The notes under the pieces are model-generated. The model was not told where the DNA came from. It searched no databases and saw only the letters and a list, made by a program, of their open reading frames with translations. A stretch of DNA of 50,055 nt, taken from NCBI GenBank assembly GCA_014874415.1, contig JACWAI010000095.1, forward strand, positions 1-50,055. The letters are read 5' to 3'. This document shows positions 7,577 through 16,289 of the stretch, piece after piece. The stretch is from Nitrososphaerales archaeon. GTDB lineage: Archaea > Thermoproteota > Nitrososphaeria > Nitrososphaerales > Gagatemarchaeaceae. A program made the translations under genes and the position numbers. Position 1 is the stretch's first letter; each line of letters opens with the position of its first letter.

Positions 7577-8417
7577 AAAGCTGGTGATGGTCACCAACGA
7601 CGACGGCGTCCAGAGCAACGGCATAATCGCTCTGGCGGGGGCCGCCGCGAAGCACGCGGAGGCGATAATCGTGGCGCCCGAACAGCCTCAGAGCGCCACG
7701 GCCCTGAGCATGACGTTCCACAAGCCGCTGAGGGTGACGAAGGTGAGGCGGGAGAAGTTCGAATGCTACGCCGTCTCCGGTTCCCCCGGGGACTGCGTGA
7801 TGATAGGCGTGAACAAAGTGCTTCCCAGGCGCCCAGACCTGGTGGTGTCTGGGATCAACATTGGGGACAACAACACGTTCCAGGACATCCTTGCTTCCGG
7901 GACGGTGGCTGCCGCCCTGGAGTCTGCGATCACAGGGATCCCTGCCATCGCGTTCTCGATGGAAGTGAGCGGGGAGTCGCTGTTCGCACTGGAGTACGAC
8001 CAGCCTGACTTCACGGCGGCGGGGACCATCGCCGGGGAGATAATCAGGGACGTGCTCGAGAACGGCATGCCGGAGGGCGCGGACATACTGAACGTCAACT
8101 TCCCTCCAAAGGTCGAGGCGTCGACGCCGATAATGCTCACAGAGGTGGGGAGGAGGAAGTACACAGACAAGGTGATCGTCAGGCGGGATCCGCGGGGAAG
8201 GGCTTACTACTGGCTCTTCGGAGAGAAGCTGTCGCACTTCCCGGCGAAGACAGATATCGAGGCGGTCGCGACGAAGAGGAACGTGTCAATCACGCCCATC
8301 GTCCTGAGCATGTCGGGCCCGATCACAGAGTCTCTTGAGAAACTCCGCAAGAGGGTCGAGAAGAGGCTCGGTGGGGAGACGAAATCTTTGCCCGCTTCAC
8401 GCCAGGTGAACCAGTGA
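7563..8417 (+). CDS. surE: 5'-nucleotidase SurE
   Basis: A 284-residue SurE, a metal-dependent phosphatase that acts on nucleoside 5'- and 3'-monophosphates and sometimes polyphosphate. The N-terminal metal motif is VTNDDG (Asp13, Asp14), followed by SGSPGDCV and SGINIGDNN, which complete the active site. The TTG start overlaps the end of the regulator gene. The next in-frame ATG, at 7587, would cut into the first strand and is rejected. The final 20-30 residues are polar and less conserved. It heads a compact run with a membrane protein, ABCE1 and Trm5, and the next gene starts inside its stop codon (GTGA). Confidence 0.93.
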   Translation: MPANRKLVMVTNDDGVQSNGIIALAGAAAKHAEAIIVAPEQPQSATALSMTFHKPLRVTKVRREKFECYAVSGSPGDCVMIGVNKVLPRRPDLVVSGINIGDNNTFQDILASGTVAAALESAITGIPAIAFSMEVSGESLFALEYDQPDFTAAGTIAGEIIRDVLENGMPEGADILNVNFPPKVEASTPIMLTEVGRRKYTDKVIVRRDPRGRAYYWLFGEKLSHFPAKTDIEAVATKRNVSITPIVLSMSGPITESLEKLRKRVEKRLGGETKSLPASRQVNQ

Positions 8418-8935
8418 AGACCGCCATGGAACCCAGGGTCCGGCCGTTCGGCTGGGAGGCCGTTGATTCGCAGATGAGAGTGGTGAGGCTCTCATGGCCG
8501 CTGCAGCTGCTCGTCCCCGCGCTGATCGTTCCTTCGTTCTCCAGGAGCACGAGGGGGTTCACATTCTATTGGGGGAGGACTGGCGTCGGACTGGGCCTGC
8601 TGGTGCTCGTCTCGAGCATCGCCATGGGGGTCCTGCTGATACCGCCGACCGGGCCGTGGGGGGCCGTCCTGTCGTTCTGGTTCATCGGGTCCGCGGGCAT
8701 CGCCATGGTCGCTTCCTCCTTCCGGCCCACCGCCCTGGTGAAGCCCATCTGCATGAAGTGCAGACTCCTCCCCGTCATAAGGGAGCATGAGGCAATCCAC
8801 CTTTCAGGCGTCTCCAGTGAAAAGGACGTGTGGGCGTCGATGAGGGAGCGCCACAGCGTGGAAAGCCTGTCGCTCGCAGGAGACCCGGCCATCTGCTCCT
8901 TCTGCCCCATTCCAAAGCGACTGTCCGAGCAATAG
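8414..8935 (+). CDS. membrane protein with two CxxC pairs, unknown function
   Basis: I do not recognise this 173-residue protein. It has two clear membrane segments (about residues 55-77 and 82-104) and one weaker hydrophobic stretch around residues 28-42. The soluble C-terminal part carries CMKC (about 113-116) and CSFC (about 161-164), a spacing that would form a zinc knuckle or rubredoxin-like site. The GTG start overlaps the surE stop codon, so translation is probably coupled. The gene lies between surE and the ABCE1 gene with only 9 nt to the latter, which suggests one transcript. A link to ribosome recycling is possible from context alone. Confidence 0.7.
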   Translation: MKTAMEPRVRPFGWEAVDSQMRVVRLSWPLQLLVPALIVPSFSRSTRGFTFYWGRTGVGLGLLVLVSSIAMGVLLIPPTGPWGAVLSFWFIGSAGIAMVASSFRPTALVKPICMKCRLLPVIREHEAIHLSGVSSEKDVWASMRERHSVESLSLAGDPAICSFCPIPKRLSEQ

Positions 8936-8944
8936 GAGTCCGAT

Positions 8945-10756
8945 TTGGTTCACCGAGTCGCGGTCGTGGATGACGATCTTTGCCAGAGCAAGAAGTGCGG
9001 GCTGGAATGCATCAAGGAGTGCCCTGTCAACATCAACGGGCAGGAGTGCATCGTACTCGACGAGAAGAAGGTCAGCCTGATCTCCGAGGAGCTCTGCATA
9101 GGGTGCGGAATCTGCATCAAGGTCTGTCCCTTCGACGCCATAAACATACTCAACCTCAGCGAAGAGCTCAAGAGCGACAAGATACATCAGTACGGGGTCA
9201 ACTCGTTCCGCCTGTTCCGGATTCCGACCGTGAGGCGAGGGCAGGTGGTCGGCCTTGTGGGGAGGAACGGCATAGGCAAGTCGACGGCGCTCAAGATACT
9301 CGCTGGGCAGCTCGTCCCCAACCTCGGGGAGTACGACGTCGAGCCGTCCTGGGACAGGTTCCTGAAGTACCTGAGCGGGCGTGAGATGAAGGAGCACTTC
9401 GAGAGGATCGCCCACGGGGAGATGCGCGTCTCCCTGAAGCCCCAGGCTGTCTACAGGCTCCCCGAGGCGTGGAAGGAGGAGACCGAACTCCTGCTGAAAC
9501 GGATGGACGAGAGGAATAGAATGGACGAGGTGGTGGAGACCCTTAACCTGAAGGAGACCCTGAAGAAGAAGGTCCCCGACCTCAGCGGGGGAGAGCTGCA
9601 GAGGGTAGCTGTGGCTGCGGCTGCGCTCAAGGACGCCGACCTCTATCTCTTCGACGAGCCTTCGTCCTACAACGACGTATATCAGAGGCTGGCCGTGTCC
9701 AGGCTGATAGGCGACATCGCCGAATCGGGGAAGACAGTCCTGGTGGTGGAGCACGACATCGCCTTCCTAGACTACGTCACCGACTATGTGCAGATAATCT
9801 ACGGAGAGCCAGGCGCCTACGGCATAGTGTCGGGGTTATACGCTTCGAGGACTGGGATCAACGCCCTCCTAGATGGTTACCTCCCACAGGAGAACGTGCG
9901 CTTCCGGGACCACGCCGTGTCCTTCGGGCAGAGGGCGGCCGGGGAGACTGTCGAGAGCGAGGACGTGGTCGCAAAGTACACGAAGCTCACAAAATCTTTC
10001 CCCTCGTTCAAGCTGAGCGTGGGGGCTGGGACGCTCAACGGCGGGACTATCCTCGGCGTGGTCGGGGCGAACGCCCTCGGCAAGACGACCTTCATCAAGA
10101 TGCTCGCCGGGGAGGAGAAGCCAGCGAAGGGGACTGTCCACGTGGACGCCAAGGTTGCCTACAAGCCGCAGTACCTGAGCTCCGAGTTCGACGGAACGGT
10201 AGACGAGTTCTTCATGTCGACACTGGGGACGAAGTACAGCGACCCGATCCTTCAGGACATCCTGGCCGTCCCCCTGCGGATGGAGAAGCTCCTGGCGAGG
10301 AAGGTGGGGGAGCTCAGCGGGGGGGAGCTCCAGAAGGTCGCCATAGTGGCCACCATGGCGCAGGACTCCGAGGTCTATGCTCTGGACGAGCCGTCCGCGT
10401 TCCTTGACGTCGAGGACAGGTTCGTCGTCGCCAGGGCGATAAACAGGATGGTGAAGACCAAAGGCAAGGCGGCCGTCATAATCGACCACGACCTCCAGGT
10501 GGTGGACATAGTCTCTGACAGGCTGCTTGTCTTTGCCGGGAAACCGGGGGTCTCTGGGGAGGCTACGCCCCCCCTCTCGAAGGAAGATGGAATGAACGAG
10601 TTCCTCAAGAGGGTAGGGCTCACCTACAGGAGGGACGTCAACACGGGCAGGCCCAGGGTCAACAAGCCTGGGAGCAAGCTGGACAGGGAGCAGAAGAAGA
10701 ACGGGACGTACTACTACGTTTCGGCTCAGAGGGACGAAAGTGCCACGGCTGATTAG
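8945..10756 (+). CDS. ABCE1, ribosome recycling ATPase
   Basis: A 603-residue ABCE1 (RNase L inhibitor, Rli1), which splits ribosomes after termination together with aRF1 or Pelota. The N-terminal ferredoxin-like domain has the cysteines of two 4Fe-4S clusters (C13, C18, C22, C26 and C51, C54, C57, C61). NBD1 has Walker A GRNGIGKST (106-114) and signature LSGGELQRVAV. NBD2 has Walker A GANALGKTT (near 373-381) and signature LSGGELQKVAI. Both have the DEPS/DEPSA Walker B form typical of the family. The start is TTG. The Trm5 gene begins 17 nt before this gene ends, so translation and tRNA modification genes are coupled. Confidence 0.96.
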   Translation: MVHRVAVVDDDLCQSKKCGLECIKECPVNINGQECIVLDEKKVSLISEELCIGCGICIKVCPFDAINILNLSEELKSDKIHQYGVNSFRLFRIPTVRRGQVVGLVGRNGIGKSTALKILAGQLVPNLGEYDVEPSWDRFLKYLSGREMKEHFERIAHGEMRVSLKPQAVYRLPEAWKEETELLLKRMDERNRMDEVVETLNLKETLKKKVPDLSGGELQRVAVAAAALKDADLYLFDEPSSYNDVYQRLAVSRLIGDIAESGKTVLVVEHDIAFLDYVTDYVQIIYGEPGAYGIVSGLYASRTGINALLDGYLPQENVRFRDHAVSFGQRAAGETVESEDVVAKYTKLTKSFPSFKLSVGAGTLNGGTILGVVGANALGKTTFIKMLAGEEKPAKGTVHVDAKVAYKPQYLSSEFDGTVDEFFMSTLGTKYSDPILQDILAVPLRMEKLLARKVGELSGGELQKVAIVATMAQDSEVYALDEPSAFLDVEDRFVVARAINRMVKTKGKAAVIIDHDLQVVDIVSDRLLVFAGKPGVSGEATPPLSKEDGMNEFLKRVGLTYRRDVNTGRPRVNKPGSKLDREQKKNGTYYYVSAQRDESATAD

Positions 10757-11567
10757 CGCCGCCCTGGAGGAAGCTGGCATCGAGAACCCGGGGAGGGTCT
10801 CCTCCGGAATCGACATCGTGGGGGATATCGCCATAGTGAGGCTTGCAGGGATCACCCTCCAGGAGAAGAGGAAGGTAGGGAAGGCGCTGTTGGAGGAGCT
10901 CAACAACGTCAGGGTCGTGATGGAGCAGGAAGGGGGGATAGAGGGGGAGTACAGGCTGCGGAAGCTGCGGCATCTGGCGGGGGAGAAGAGGACCCTCACG
11001 ATGCACAGGGAGAACGGTTGCGCTTTCAAGGTCGACTTGGCGACCTGCTACTTCTCCCCCAGGCTCTCGACGGAGAGGCTGCGGATAGCCCAGCTGGTGA
11101 AGAAGAAGGAGCGGGTGTTGAATATGTTCGCCGGCGTGGGGCCGTTTTCGATACTCATTGCCAAGCTCGCAGGGGCGAGGGTCACGAGCTGCGACCTGAA
11201 CGAAGACGCCTCCAGGCTCCACATCGAAAATAGCAGGCTCAACAAGGTCCAGGGGCTCGTGGATGTGGTAGTTGGAGATGCTGCAGAGCTGCCCGAGAAA
11301 ATGAAAGCAAGATTCGACAGAGTGCTGATGCCCCATCCCTCAGAGGCGGACAAGTTCCTCCCCGCTGCGATGAAGCTGGCGAAGAAGGGGGCCACCATCC
11401 ACTACTACAGGCACGTCCTGGGAAAGGATGAAGACGAAGCGGCAGAGACACTCCGGAGTGAGCTCTCGACCATCCTCCCGAAGAGGACCCGTTTCACCAC
11501 CCGGAAGGTCAGGGAAGTCGGTCCAAGGTGGACCGAAATGGCAGCAGAGATACGTACCAGAAGCTAG
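10740..11567 (+). CDS. trm5: tRNA (guanine-37-N1)-methyltransferase, Trm5 family
   Basis: A 275-residue class I SAM methyltransferase of the archaeal Trm5 type. It methylates N1 of G37 next to the anticodon to keep the reading frame, and in some archaea the product goes on to wyosine derivatives. The SAM loop is NMFAGVGPFSI (about residues 123-133), and upstream HRENG and FSPRLSTER match the family. The usual NLP motif appears as MPHPSEADKFL. The start is GTG inside the end of the ABCE1 gene. The stop overlaps by 4 nt the stop of the convergent cytochrome b gene. The short N-terminal part suggests the D1-lacking Trm5a form; the subtype is uncertain. Confidence 0.88.
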   Translation: MPRLISAALEEAGIENPGRVSSGIDIVGDIAIVRLAGITLQEKRKVGKALLEELNNVRVVMEQEGGIEGEYRLRKLRHLAGEKRTLTMHRENGCAFKVDLATCYFSPRLSTERLRIAQLVKKKERVLNMFAGVGPFSILIAKLAGARVTSCDLNEDASRLHIENSRLNKVQGLVDVVVGDAAELPEKMKARFDRVLMPHPSEADKFLPAAMKLAKKGATIHYYRHVLGKDEDEAAETLRSELSTILPKRTRFTTRKVREVGPRWTEMAAEIRTRS

Positions 11568-12919
11568 AAGGGCAAGCTCTGGCTGTATCTGTAGAGGTGA
11601 GCGATGACCCCAAAGGTGACCAGAATCGCGCCCGCGTCGAAGAGCGTCAACGCGTTGAGGTTGGTCAGGGCCGCCGTCCAGGCGAAGAAGTTGAACGCAA
11701 GCTGCGCGCCTACCAGCATGAGGAATACTATGAAGACCCACTTCTTGGTCAGCGGGGGGCTAATCGGGGCTGCCGCCCTCCTGACCCTGTCCTTTGCCTT
11801 CAGGTACCTCAGGAAGGCGTAGGTGAACGCGAATGAAAGTACCGTCACACCGAGCATCGACGAGAAGTACATGACCGGGTCTACGAAGAGCCTAGCGAGG
11901 GTCGGCAGGCTGGTGTCGGGGTTGATGTAGAACCCCCACCCTGTGGTTATCAGAATCTGGGCGATGGTCGTTATCCCGAGGGCTGTGAAGAACGGCCTGT
12001 CCTTCCAGTTGAGCTTCTTGGAGGTATCGACGAAGGGGACGACGATGGCCATCAGGAAGAGCAGGGCTGGCATGAGCCCTCCCATCACGAACTTGTCGAA
12101 CTCGGTCCTGAGGAGCGCGTAGATCCCCGTGAGATACCACTCGGGGATGGTGAGCTGGGCGTTGCTTCCGGAGTAGCCGATGCCTACCGCGACCGGAAAT
12201 ATGGCCGCTACGAGGAAGAGCGATCCGACGACGGTGGAGATGACAGGGAGGTCGAAGACAAGGTACCTCGGGAAATGTATGAACACAAGGATGAGCATGA
12301 TCATGGGGAGGATGAACACGTGGGCAGCGTAGAGCCTGAGCACGAAGTCGGAGAATCCGGCGCCGAATACCGCCAGCCTGAGTGTCCCCCCTACCAGCGG
12401 GGACGCGTTGGCCAGCGACGAACCGATCTCTATGGCAAGACCTGCCCTCTGGTTGAAGAGGAGGTCGTACCCGCTGAAAGCCTCGAGCCCTGTTATGATG
12501 CCGAAGATGACCCCCGTCACCCAGAGGATTTCGTTCTTTATCTTGAACCTCCCGCTGAAGTATTGATAGTACAAGTGGAGGACAGCCAGCAGGACCATGG
12601 CGTTCGACGCGGTGTAGTGTATGTTCCTTAGGAGCCAGCCGAAGGGGACGGTGTTGTTGATTCTCTCGATGCTCGCGAAGGCGCAGGTGAGGCTCCCGCA
12701 ACCCGAAAGTGTGGGCTGATAGTAGATCATCAGTAACCCGCCGGTTACGCCAAGCACGAGGAACGTTATCCCCGTCAGGACCCCGAGGTATCCCAGCGGG
12801 CTGACGAAGCGCTTCGGATAGGTGAACGAGATCCCCATCCAGTAGGTCCTGTCAAGCCCGTCCTTGATCCAGTCGTAGAGTCGGGTGACGACGTTCCCTT
12901 TCGGCTGCTGTTGGCTCAT
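11564..12919 (-). CDS. cytochrome b (b6-type) of a bc-like complex
   Basis: A 451-residue membrane cytochrome b that oxidises quinol and passes electrons through two b hemes. Heme ligands are H101/H115 in one helix and H200/H215 in another. The second pair has 14 residues between its histidines, as in cytochrome b6 rather than mitochondrial cytochrome b. The Qo motif PEWY is at 259-262 in PEWYLTGIYALLRTEF. Helices after residue 280 correspond to subunit IV, so b6 and subunit IV are fused. C74 and C79 in the first outer loop could form a disulphide. It is co-transcribed after the Rieske gene with an ATGA overlap. Eight or more membrane segments are visible. Confidence 0.93.
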   Translation of the reverse strand: MSQQQPKGNVVTRLYDWIKDGLDRTYWMGISFTYPKRFVSPLGYLGVLTGITFLVLGVTGGLLMIYYQPTLSGCGSLTCAFASIERINNTVPFGWLLRNIHYTASNAMVLLAVLHLYYQYFSGRFKIKNEILWVTGVIFGIITGLEAFSGYDLLFNQRAGLAIEIGSSLANASPLVGGTLRLAVFGAGFSDFVLRLYAAHVFILPMIMLILVFIHFPRYLVFDLPVISTVVGSLFLVAAIFPVAVGIGYSGSNAQLTIPEWYLTGIYALLRTEFDKFVMGGLMPALLFLMAIVVPFVDTSKKLNWKDRPFFTALGITTIAQILITTGWGFYINPDTSLPTLARLFVDPVMYFSSMLGVTVLSFAFTYAFLRYLKAKDRVRRAAAPISPPLTKKWVFIVFLMLVGAQLAFNFFAWTAALTNLNALTLFDAGAILVTFGVIAHLYRYSQSLPF

Positions 12920-13815
12920 GGGTTCAGCTTGCCCTCGGCGACGGGGAGGATGTAGTTCTCGTAACTCTGATAGTCCCTACCGTAGCCTATCACACCGTTG
13001 TGCTCCACGTCCCAATTCGGAGGTTCGATGTAGAGGTCCCCGTTGGAGTCGGCCGTAAGGGTGAGCATTGGGATGGCGTTCGTGGGAAATGCCTGGACAG
13101 ACGCAGGTCCCGCGATTGAAAGCCCGTCGGGGACCTCGTATATGCTCCCGTGGCATGGACACTGATAGGTCTCGTCGGTCTTGCTGGTCGTGTGCTCCGG
13201 GTCGTAGTTCGGGCTGCACCACAGGTGAACACAGACCTTGCTGAAGGCCACGAAGGCGGAAGCCGACTTTTCAGATCCGCCCAACTCGGTCGGGAGTCTT
13301 ATCAAGCCGAACTTTAGAAACGTGTCTGGGTTCTGCGAATCTATCGTGAGGTCCCCGGACGACGGGTAGGTGATCAGCCAGGTCGAATTCGGGGGGAAAG
13401 ATGTCAGGTCGTTCACGTTCACGGCCTGTCCAGCGACGCTTCCGTTGGCATTGCGGTTCGTGGCCGTGTTCATGTCAAGGACCACTTTCTGGCGCTTGTA
13501 AGCGCCGCTGCTCGATACCGAGGACAATAGGAAGTTCCCCCACGGCACGAACGGGATGATAGAGAGGACCGCGCCTATGGCCACGAGGGCCTTCAGGAAA
13601 CCCCTTCTGCCGACCCCCCTCGGTGGCTGTGACGGTGGCGGCTGGACAGGTGCCGCAGGCCTGGGAGGAGACGGAGAAGCGGGCTTCGGCGGCGGAGGAG
13701 CCGCCACCACAGGGCGAACGGGAGGAGCAGCAGGAACGGCGGGCGCGACAGGCTTCTTCTCCGTTTCAGAAGAATGTCCTTGGGAGGCCTTGTTGTCCTT
13801 GGTATCCTCCGCCAT
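12916..13815 (-). CDS. Rieske iron-sulphur protein with proline-rich N-terminus
   Basis: A 299-residue Rieske 2Fe-2S protein, the electron acceptor from quinol in the cytochrome b complex. The cluster ligands are C195 and H197 (CVHLWC) and C219 and H222 (CPCHGS); C200 and C221 form the usual disulphide. Residues 69-95 hold a twin-arginine motif (GRRGFLKALV) followed by one membrane anchor, so export by Tat is likely. Before it lies an unusual cytosolic tail of about 65 residues rich in Pro and Ala. The gene is first in an operon with cytochrome b, has a T-rich TATA-like box at 13846-13856, and is divergent from a cupredoxin gene. Confidence 0.95.
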   Translation of the reverse strand: MAEDTKDNKASQGHSSETEKKPVAPAVPAAPPVRPVVAAPPPPKPASPSPPRPAAPVQPPPSQPPRGVGRRGFLKALVAIGAVLSIIPFVPWGNFLLSSVSSSGAYKRQKVVLDMNTATNRNANGSVAGQAVNVNDLTSFPPNSTWLITYPSSGDLTIDSQNPDTFLKFGLIRLPTELGGSEKSASAFVAFSKVCVHLWCSPNYDPEHTTSKTDETYQCPCHGSIYEVPDGLSIAGPASVQAFPTNAIPMLTLTADSNGDLYIEPPNWDVEHNGVIGYGRDYQSYENYILPVAEGKLNP

Positions 13816-13845
13816 CGACTATCTGCGTTGGAGGGTGCGGAGAGC

Positions 13846-13856
13846 TGTTTTTTAGG
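13846..13856 (-). promoter_or_regulatory. TATA-like box of the Rieske-cytochrome b operon
   Basis: Minus-strand CCTAAAAAAC lies about 36 nt upstream of the Rieske ATG, which would give a short leader. It is a weak but plausible TATA element in a GC-rich context. Confidence 0.45.
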
Positions 13857-13896
13857 CTTGTTTTTCATCTTATGAAAAAGAGTTCTGCCCGAAAAC

Positions 13897-13905
13897 GCTT
13901 AAAGG
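13897..13905 (+). promoter_or_regulatory. TATA-like box of the cupredoxin gene
   Basis: GCTTAAAGG is centred about 24 nt before the TTG start at 13925, consistent with a leaderless transcript. Confidence 0.5.
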
Positions 13906-13924
13906 CCGTCGCTCTCGGGCCGAT

Positions 13925-14467
13925 TTGAACGCACGATTGAGCGGTCAGACATCTTCTTCTACACTTGTGGGTGCAGTTGTGGCCATCCTGATAATCGGCG
14001 CCGTCGCTACCCTCGGGTACTACCAATTCGAGGTCGCGCCGAATCAGACGAGCACGATCACCTCCAACACCGCCCCGGCCATAACTTGCCCTTCAGCCCA
14101 GTGCGCGAACGTGAACATGACGAACGCAGCATATAACCCCCCTCCCGGCTATACGCAGGGGGCGAAGACGACCTATGGCTTCAGCCCTGACACGGTGACA
14201 GTCGTGATGGGGGTGAACAATACGGTCTACTGGACCAACTCGGACACGGCGGCACACACGGCGACGTCTGACACCGCTGGAATCTTCGATTCAGGCATAC
14301 TCAACTCCGGAGGGACCTATCAGTACACTTTCACTACGCCAGGTACCTACACCTACCACTGCTCCCTCCACTCTTGGATGCAGGGGACGGTAATAGTGAA
14401 AGCGGCTACGTCGGGAATTGGCTCTACTTCGACAGCAAGTAGTAGCACAAGCACAACATCAACATAG
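13925..14467 (+). CDS. membrane-anchored plastocyanin-like blue copper protein
   Basis: A 180-residue cupredoxin that carries electrons outside the membrane. Residues 14-33 form an N-terminal hydrophobic anchor. The copper site is H111 (AAHTAT) with C146, H149 and M152 in YHCSLHSWM, the full type 1 set. C55 and C60 in the linker could form a disulphide. The C-terminus is a Ser/Thr-rich tail of about 20 residues, a likely glycosylated stalk. The TTG start is preferred because a TATA-like box lies about 24 nt upstream. Being divergent from the Rieske-cytochrome b operon, it is the probable electron acceptor of that complex, as in halocyanin- or plastocyanin-based archaeal chains. Confidence 0.92.
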   Translation: MNARLSGQTSSSTLVGAVVAILIIGAVATLGYYQFEVAPNQTSTITSNTAPAITCPSAQCANVNMTNAAYNPPPGYTQGAKTTYGFSPDTVTVVMGVNNTVYWTNSDTAAHTATSDTAGIFDSGILNSGGTYQYTFTTPGTYTYHCSLHSWMQGTVIVKAATSGIGSTSTASSSTSTTST

Positions 14468-14489
14468 GACGCTCGCTGCGGTTCAGAGG

Positions 14490-15935
14490 ATGCAAAGGTA
14501 CACCGACAAGAAAGGCCTGCAAGAGCTTTCACGTGACGCAGGGATTCACACCATCATCCCCAGGCTCGCCATTCTAGCTGAGACCGAAAGCGACGTCGCT
14601 CAGGCCATGGAGGACTCGGCGGCAGAGGGGCTACCAGTGACGGCCAGGGGAGGGGGGACCTCGATCCCCAGCCAATCAGTCGGGGGAGGGGCCATCCTCC
14701 TGCAACGGCGCAACGCCATAAGAGTCAGCAGAGATGCGGTGGTTTGCCAGCCGGGGGTCGTCAAAGCGGAACTGAACCGGGCCCTCTCGAGAGAAGGTCG
14801 GTGGATGCCCGTTGACCCTTCGAGCTATGCCAGCTGCATGATTGGGGGGATGGTCGCCAACAACTCTTCGGGGGCCAGGACGATGAAATACGGGTCCACC
14901 GTGGATTATGTGGAGGCTCTAAGAGCCGTATTTCCTGGCGGGAAAGCGTTACACGTGGCACCGGTGTCAATCGAAGAGGCGCTGTCCGCGGATGTTCGCA
15001 CCCGCAGCCTCGTGTCTCTCTTACTGGAGAATCAGAAAACCATCGCCCAGGAGCGCCCCAGGGTCTCCAAGAACTCTTCCGGCTACAGGCTCGAGAGGGC
15101 CGTCCACGACGGGGTCTTCGACCTTCCGAGGCTGCTCGTCGGGTCAGAGGGGACCCTTTGCGTTTTCACCGAGGCCACCCTGGCGACGAGGGTTGTGCCG
15201 AAGTGGAGGCTGCTCCTGATCGTTGAATCGCCCTTCGAGGAGCTCGACCGCATTGTTTCAGTCTTCGGGGAACACTCCCCCTCAGCTATCGAGCTTGTAG
15301 ACAAGTCTGTGTTTCGCCTGATGGGAAGATGGGAGAGGGTGTCGAAATACTCTCGGACCGGGGCCCCGTATCTGCTGTTCATCGAGTTCGACGGAGAATC
15401 GGGCGACGCTTCTTCCAAGATGGAGGAGTTGGCCGGCTCGAAGGTAGGCAGCTTCGACCCCCTGGTGCTCCAGAGCCAGGCCGAGATATCGGATGCCTGG
15501 GAGGTCAGGAGCGAGACGCTCACCATAGCCCAGGACGTGAAGAGGGGGACGAAGACCCTTGTACCTGGAGTGGAGGACCTGGTGGTCCCCCGTGAGAGGC
15601 TCGGCGACCTCGTTAAGCTCCTCGCCGACCAGTTCGAAAGCCGGGGGCTGGAGTACATCTCCTATGGTCACGCCGGGGATGCGAACCTGCACGCGAGGCC
15701 GCTGCTGGACATCACCGATTCAAGGGGAGGATCTACACTTGACAGCCTCATGGAGGAATGCTTCGAAGCGGTCTGGAAGATGGGTGGCTCGATGACGGGG
15801 GAGCACGGGGACGGGATGCTGAGGGCGAAGTTCGTCGAGAGACAATACCCCAAGACCTACTGGATAATGCGCGAGATCAAGTCTCTCTTCGACCCGAAGG
15901 GGGTTCTGAACCCCGGGGTCAAGATAATCGGCTAA
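14490..15935 (+). CDS. FAD-linked oxidase, GlcD/D-lactate dehydrogenase type
   Basis: A 481-residue flavoprotein of the PCMH/VAO superfamily that oxidises a 2-hydroxy acid such as glycolate or D-lactate and could feed electrons to quinone. The FAD-binding part has ARGGGTSIPSQSVGGG, the substrate part has YGHAGDANLHARP and GEHGDG, and the C-terminus ends DPKGVLNPGVKI, typical of GlcD. The ATG at 14490 is chosen with GAGG just before it; an earlier in-frame ATG at 14418 lies inside the cupredoxin gene. There is no fused iron-sulphur (GlpC-like) domain and no GlcE or GlcF partner nearby. Substrate choice cannot be read from sequence. It follows the cupredoxin gene by 22 nt and may be co-transcribed. 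Confidence 0.87.
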   Translation: MQRYTDKKGLQELSRDAGIHTIIPRLAILAETESDVAQAMEDSAAEGLPVTARGGGTSIPSQSVGGGAILLQRRNAIRVSRDAVVCQPGVVKAELNRALSREGRWMPVDPSSYASCMIGGMVANNSSGARTMKYGSTVDYVEALRAVFPGGKALHVAPVSIEEALSADVRTRSLVSLLLENQKTIAQERPRVSKNSSGYRLERAVHDGVFDLPRLLVGSEGTLCVFTEATLATRVVPKWRLLLIVESPFEELDRIVSVFGEHSPSAIELVDKSVFRLMGRWERVSKYSRTGAPYLLFIEFDGESGDASSKMEELAGSKVGSFDPLVLQSQAEISDAWEVRSETLTIAQDVKRGTKTLVPGVEDLVVPRERLGDLVKLLADQFESRGLEYISYGHAGDANLHARPLLDITDSRGGSTLDSLMEECFEAVWKMGGSMTGEHGDGMLRAKFVERQYPKTYWIMREIKSLFDPKGVLNPGVKIIG

Positions 15936-16289
15936 GCGGGGCGCCAGCTCACGCGACACACAACCTCCAAGCACCAACCAACATTCCTAGAACCAATAAA
16001 ACAAGACCAACCTTTCCCGCTCCAATCCCCCGCCGATTCACTAATCGACTCGACAGAGGAAAAGGGCGGACGCCGGAAAGAAGCCTACGCAGAGGATGAA
16101 ACCCTCCGCTCCGACCCCTCCGTCGAAAACTCCTTCAACACGGTCAGAAGCAAGAAAGGAAACGACGGCTTCCTCGCTCACGAAACAGAATCAAAGCAAC
16201 AGCAACAGAGTCCTGCTCGACGGAGCCCTGCACTCCGAGAGAGAACCCTTTAACCCCGCCGTTCGCTTCGGCGCTAAAGGCGGGTCCGA
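15936..16289. other. gene-free stretch with strong A/C strand bias
   Basis: The plus strand is very poor in G and T: bases 15961-16020 hold only 4 G and 8 T. Frames across it are low-complexity (Lys, Thr, Pro, Ser) and have no family features. A hairpin CCCGCC...GGCGGG lies at 16256-16284, just before the next gene. I see no tRNA, RNase P or SRP RNA signature. It may be a long 3' untranslated region or an unstructured RNA. Confidence 0.45.

Noticed and set aside
9869-11029. A long minus-strand frame (386 codons) opposite ABCE1
   Set aside because: It is antisense to a clear gene, and its composition is that of a shadow frame of GC-rich DNA.
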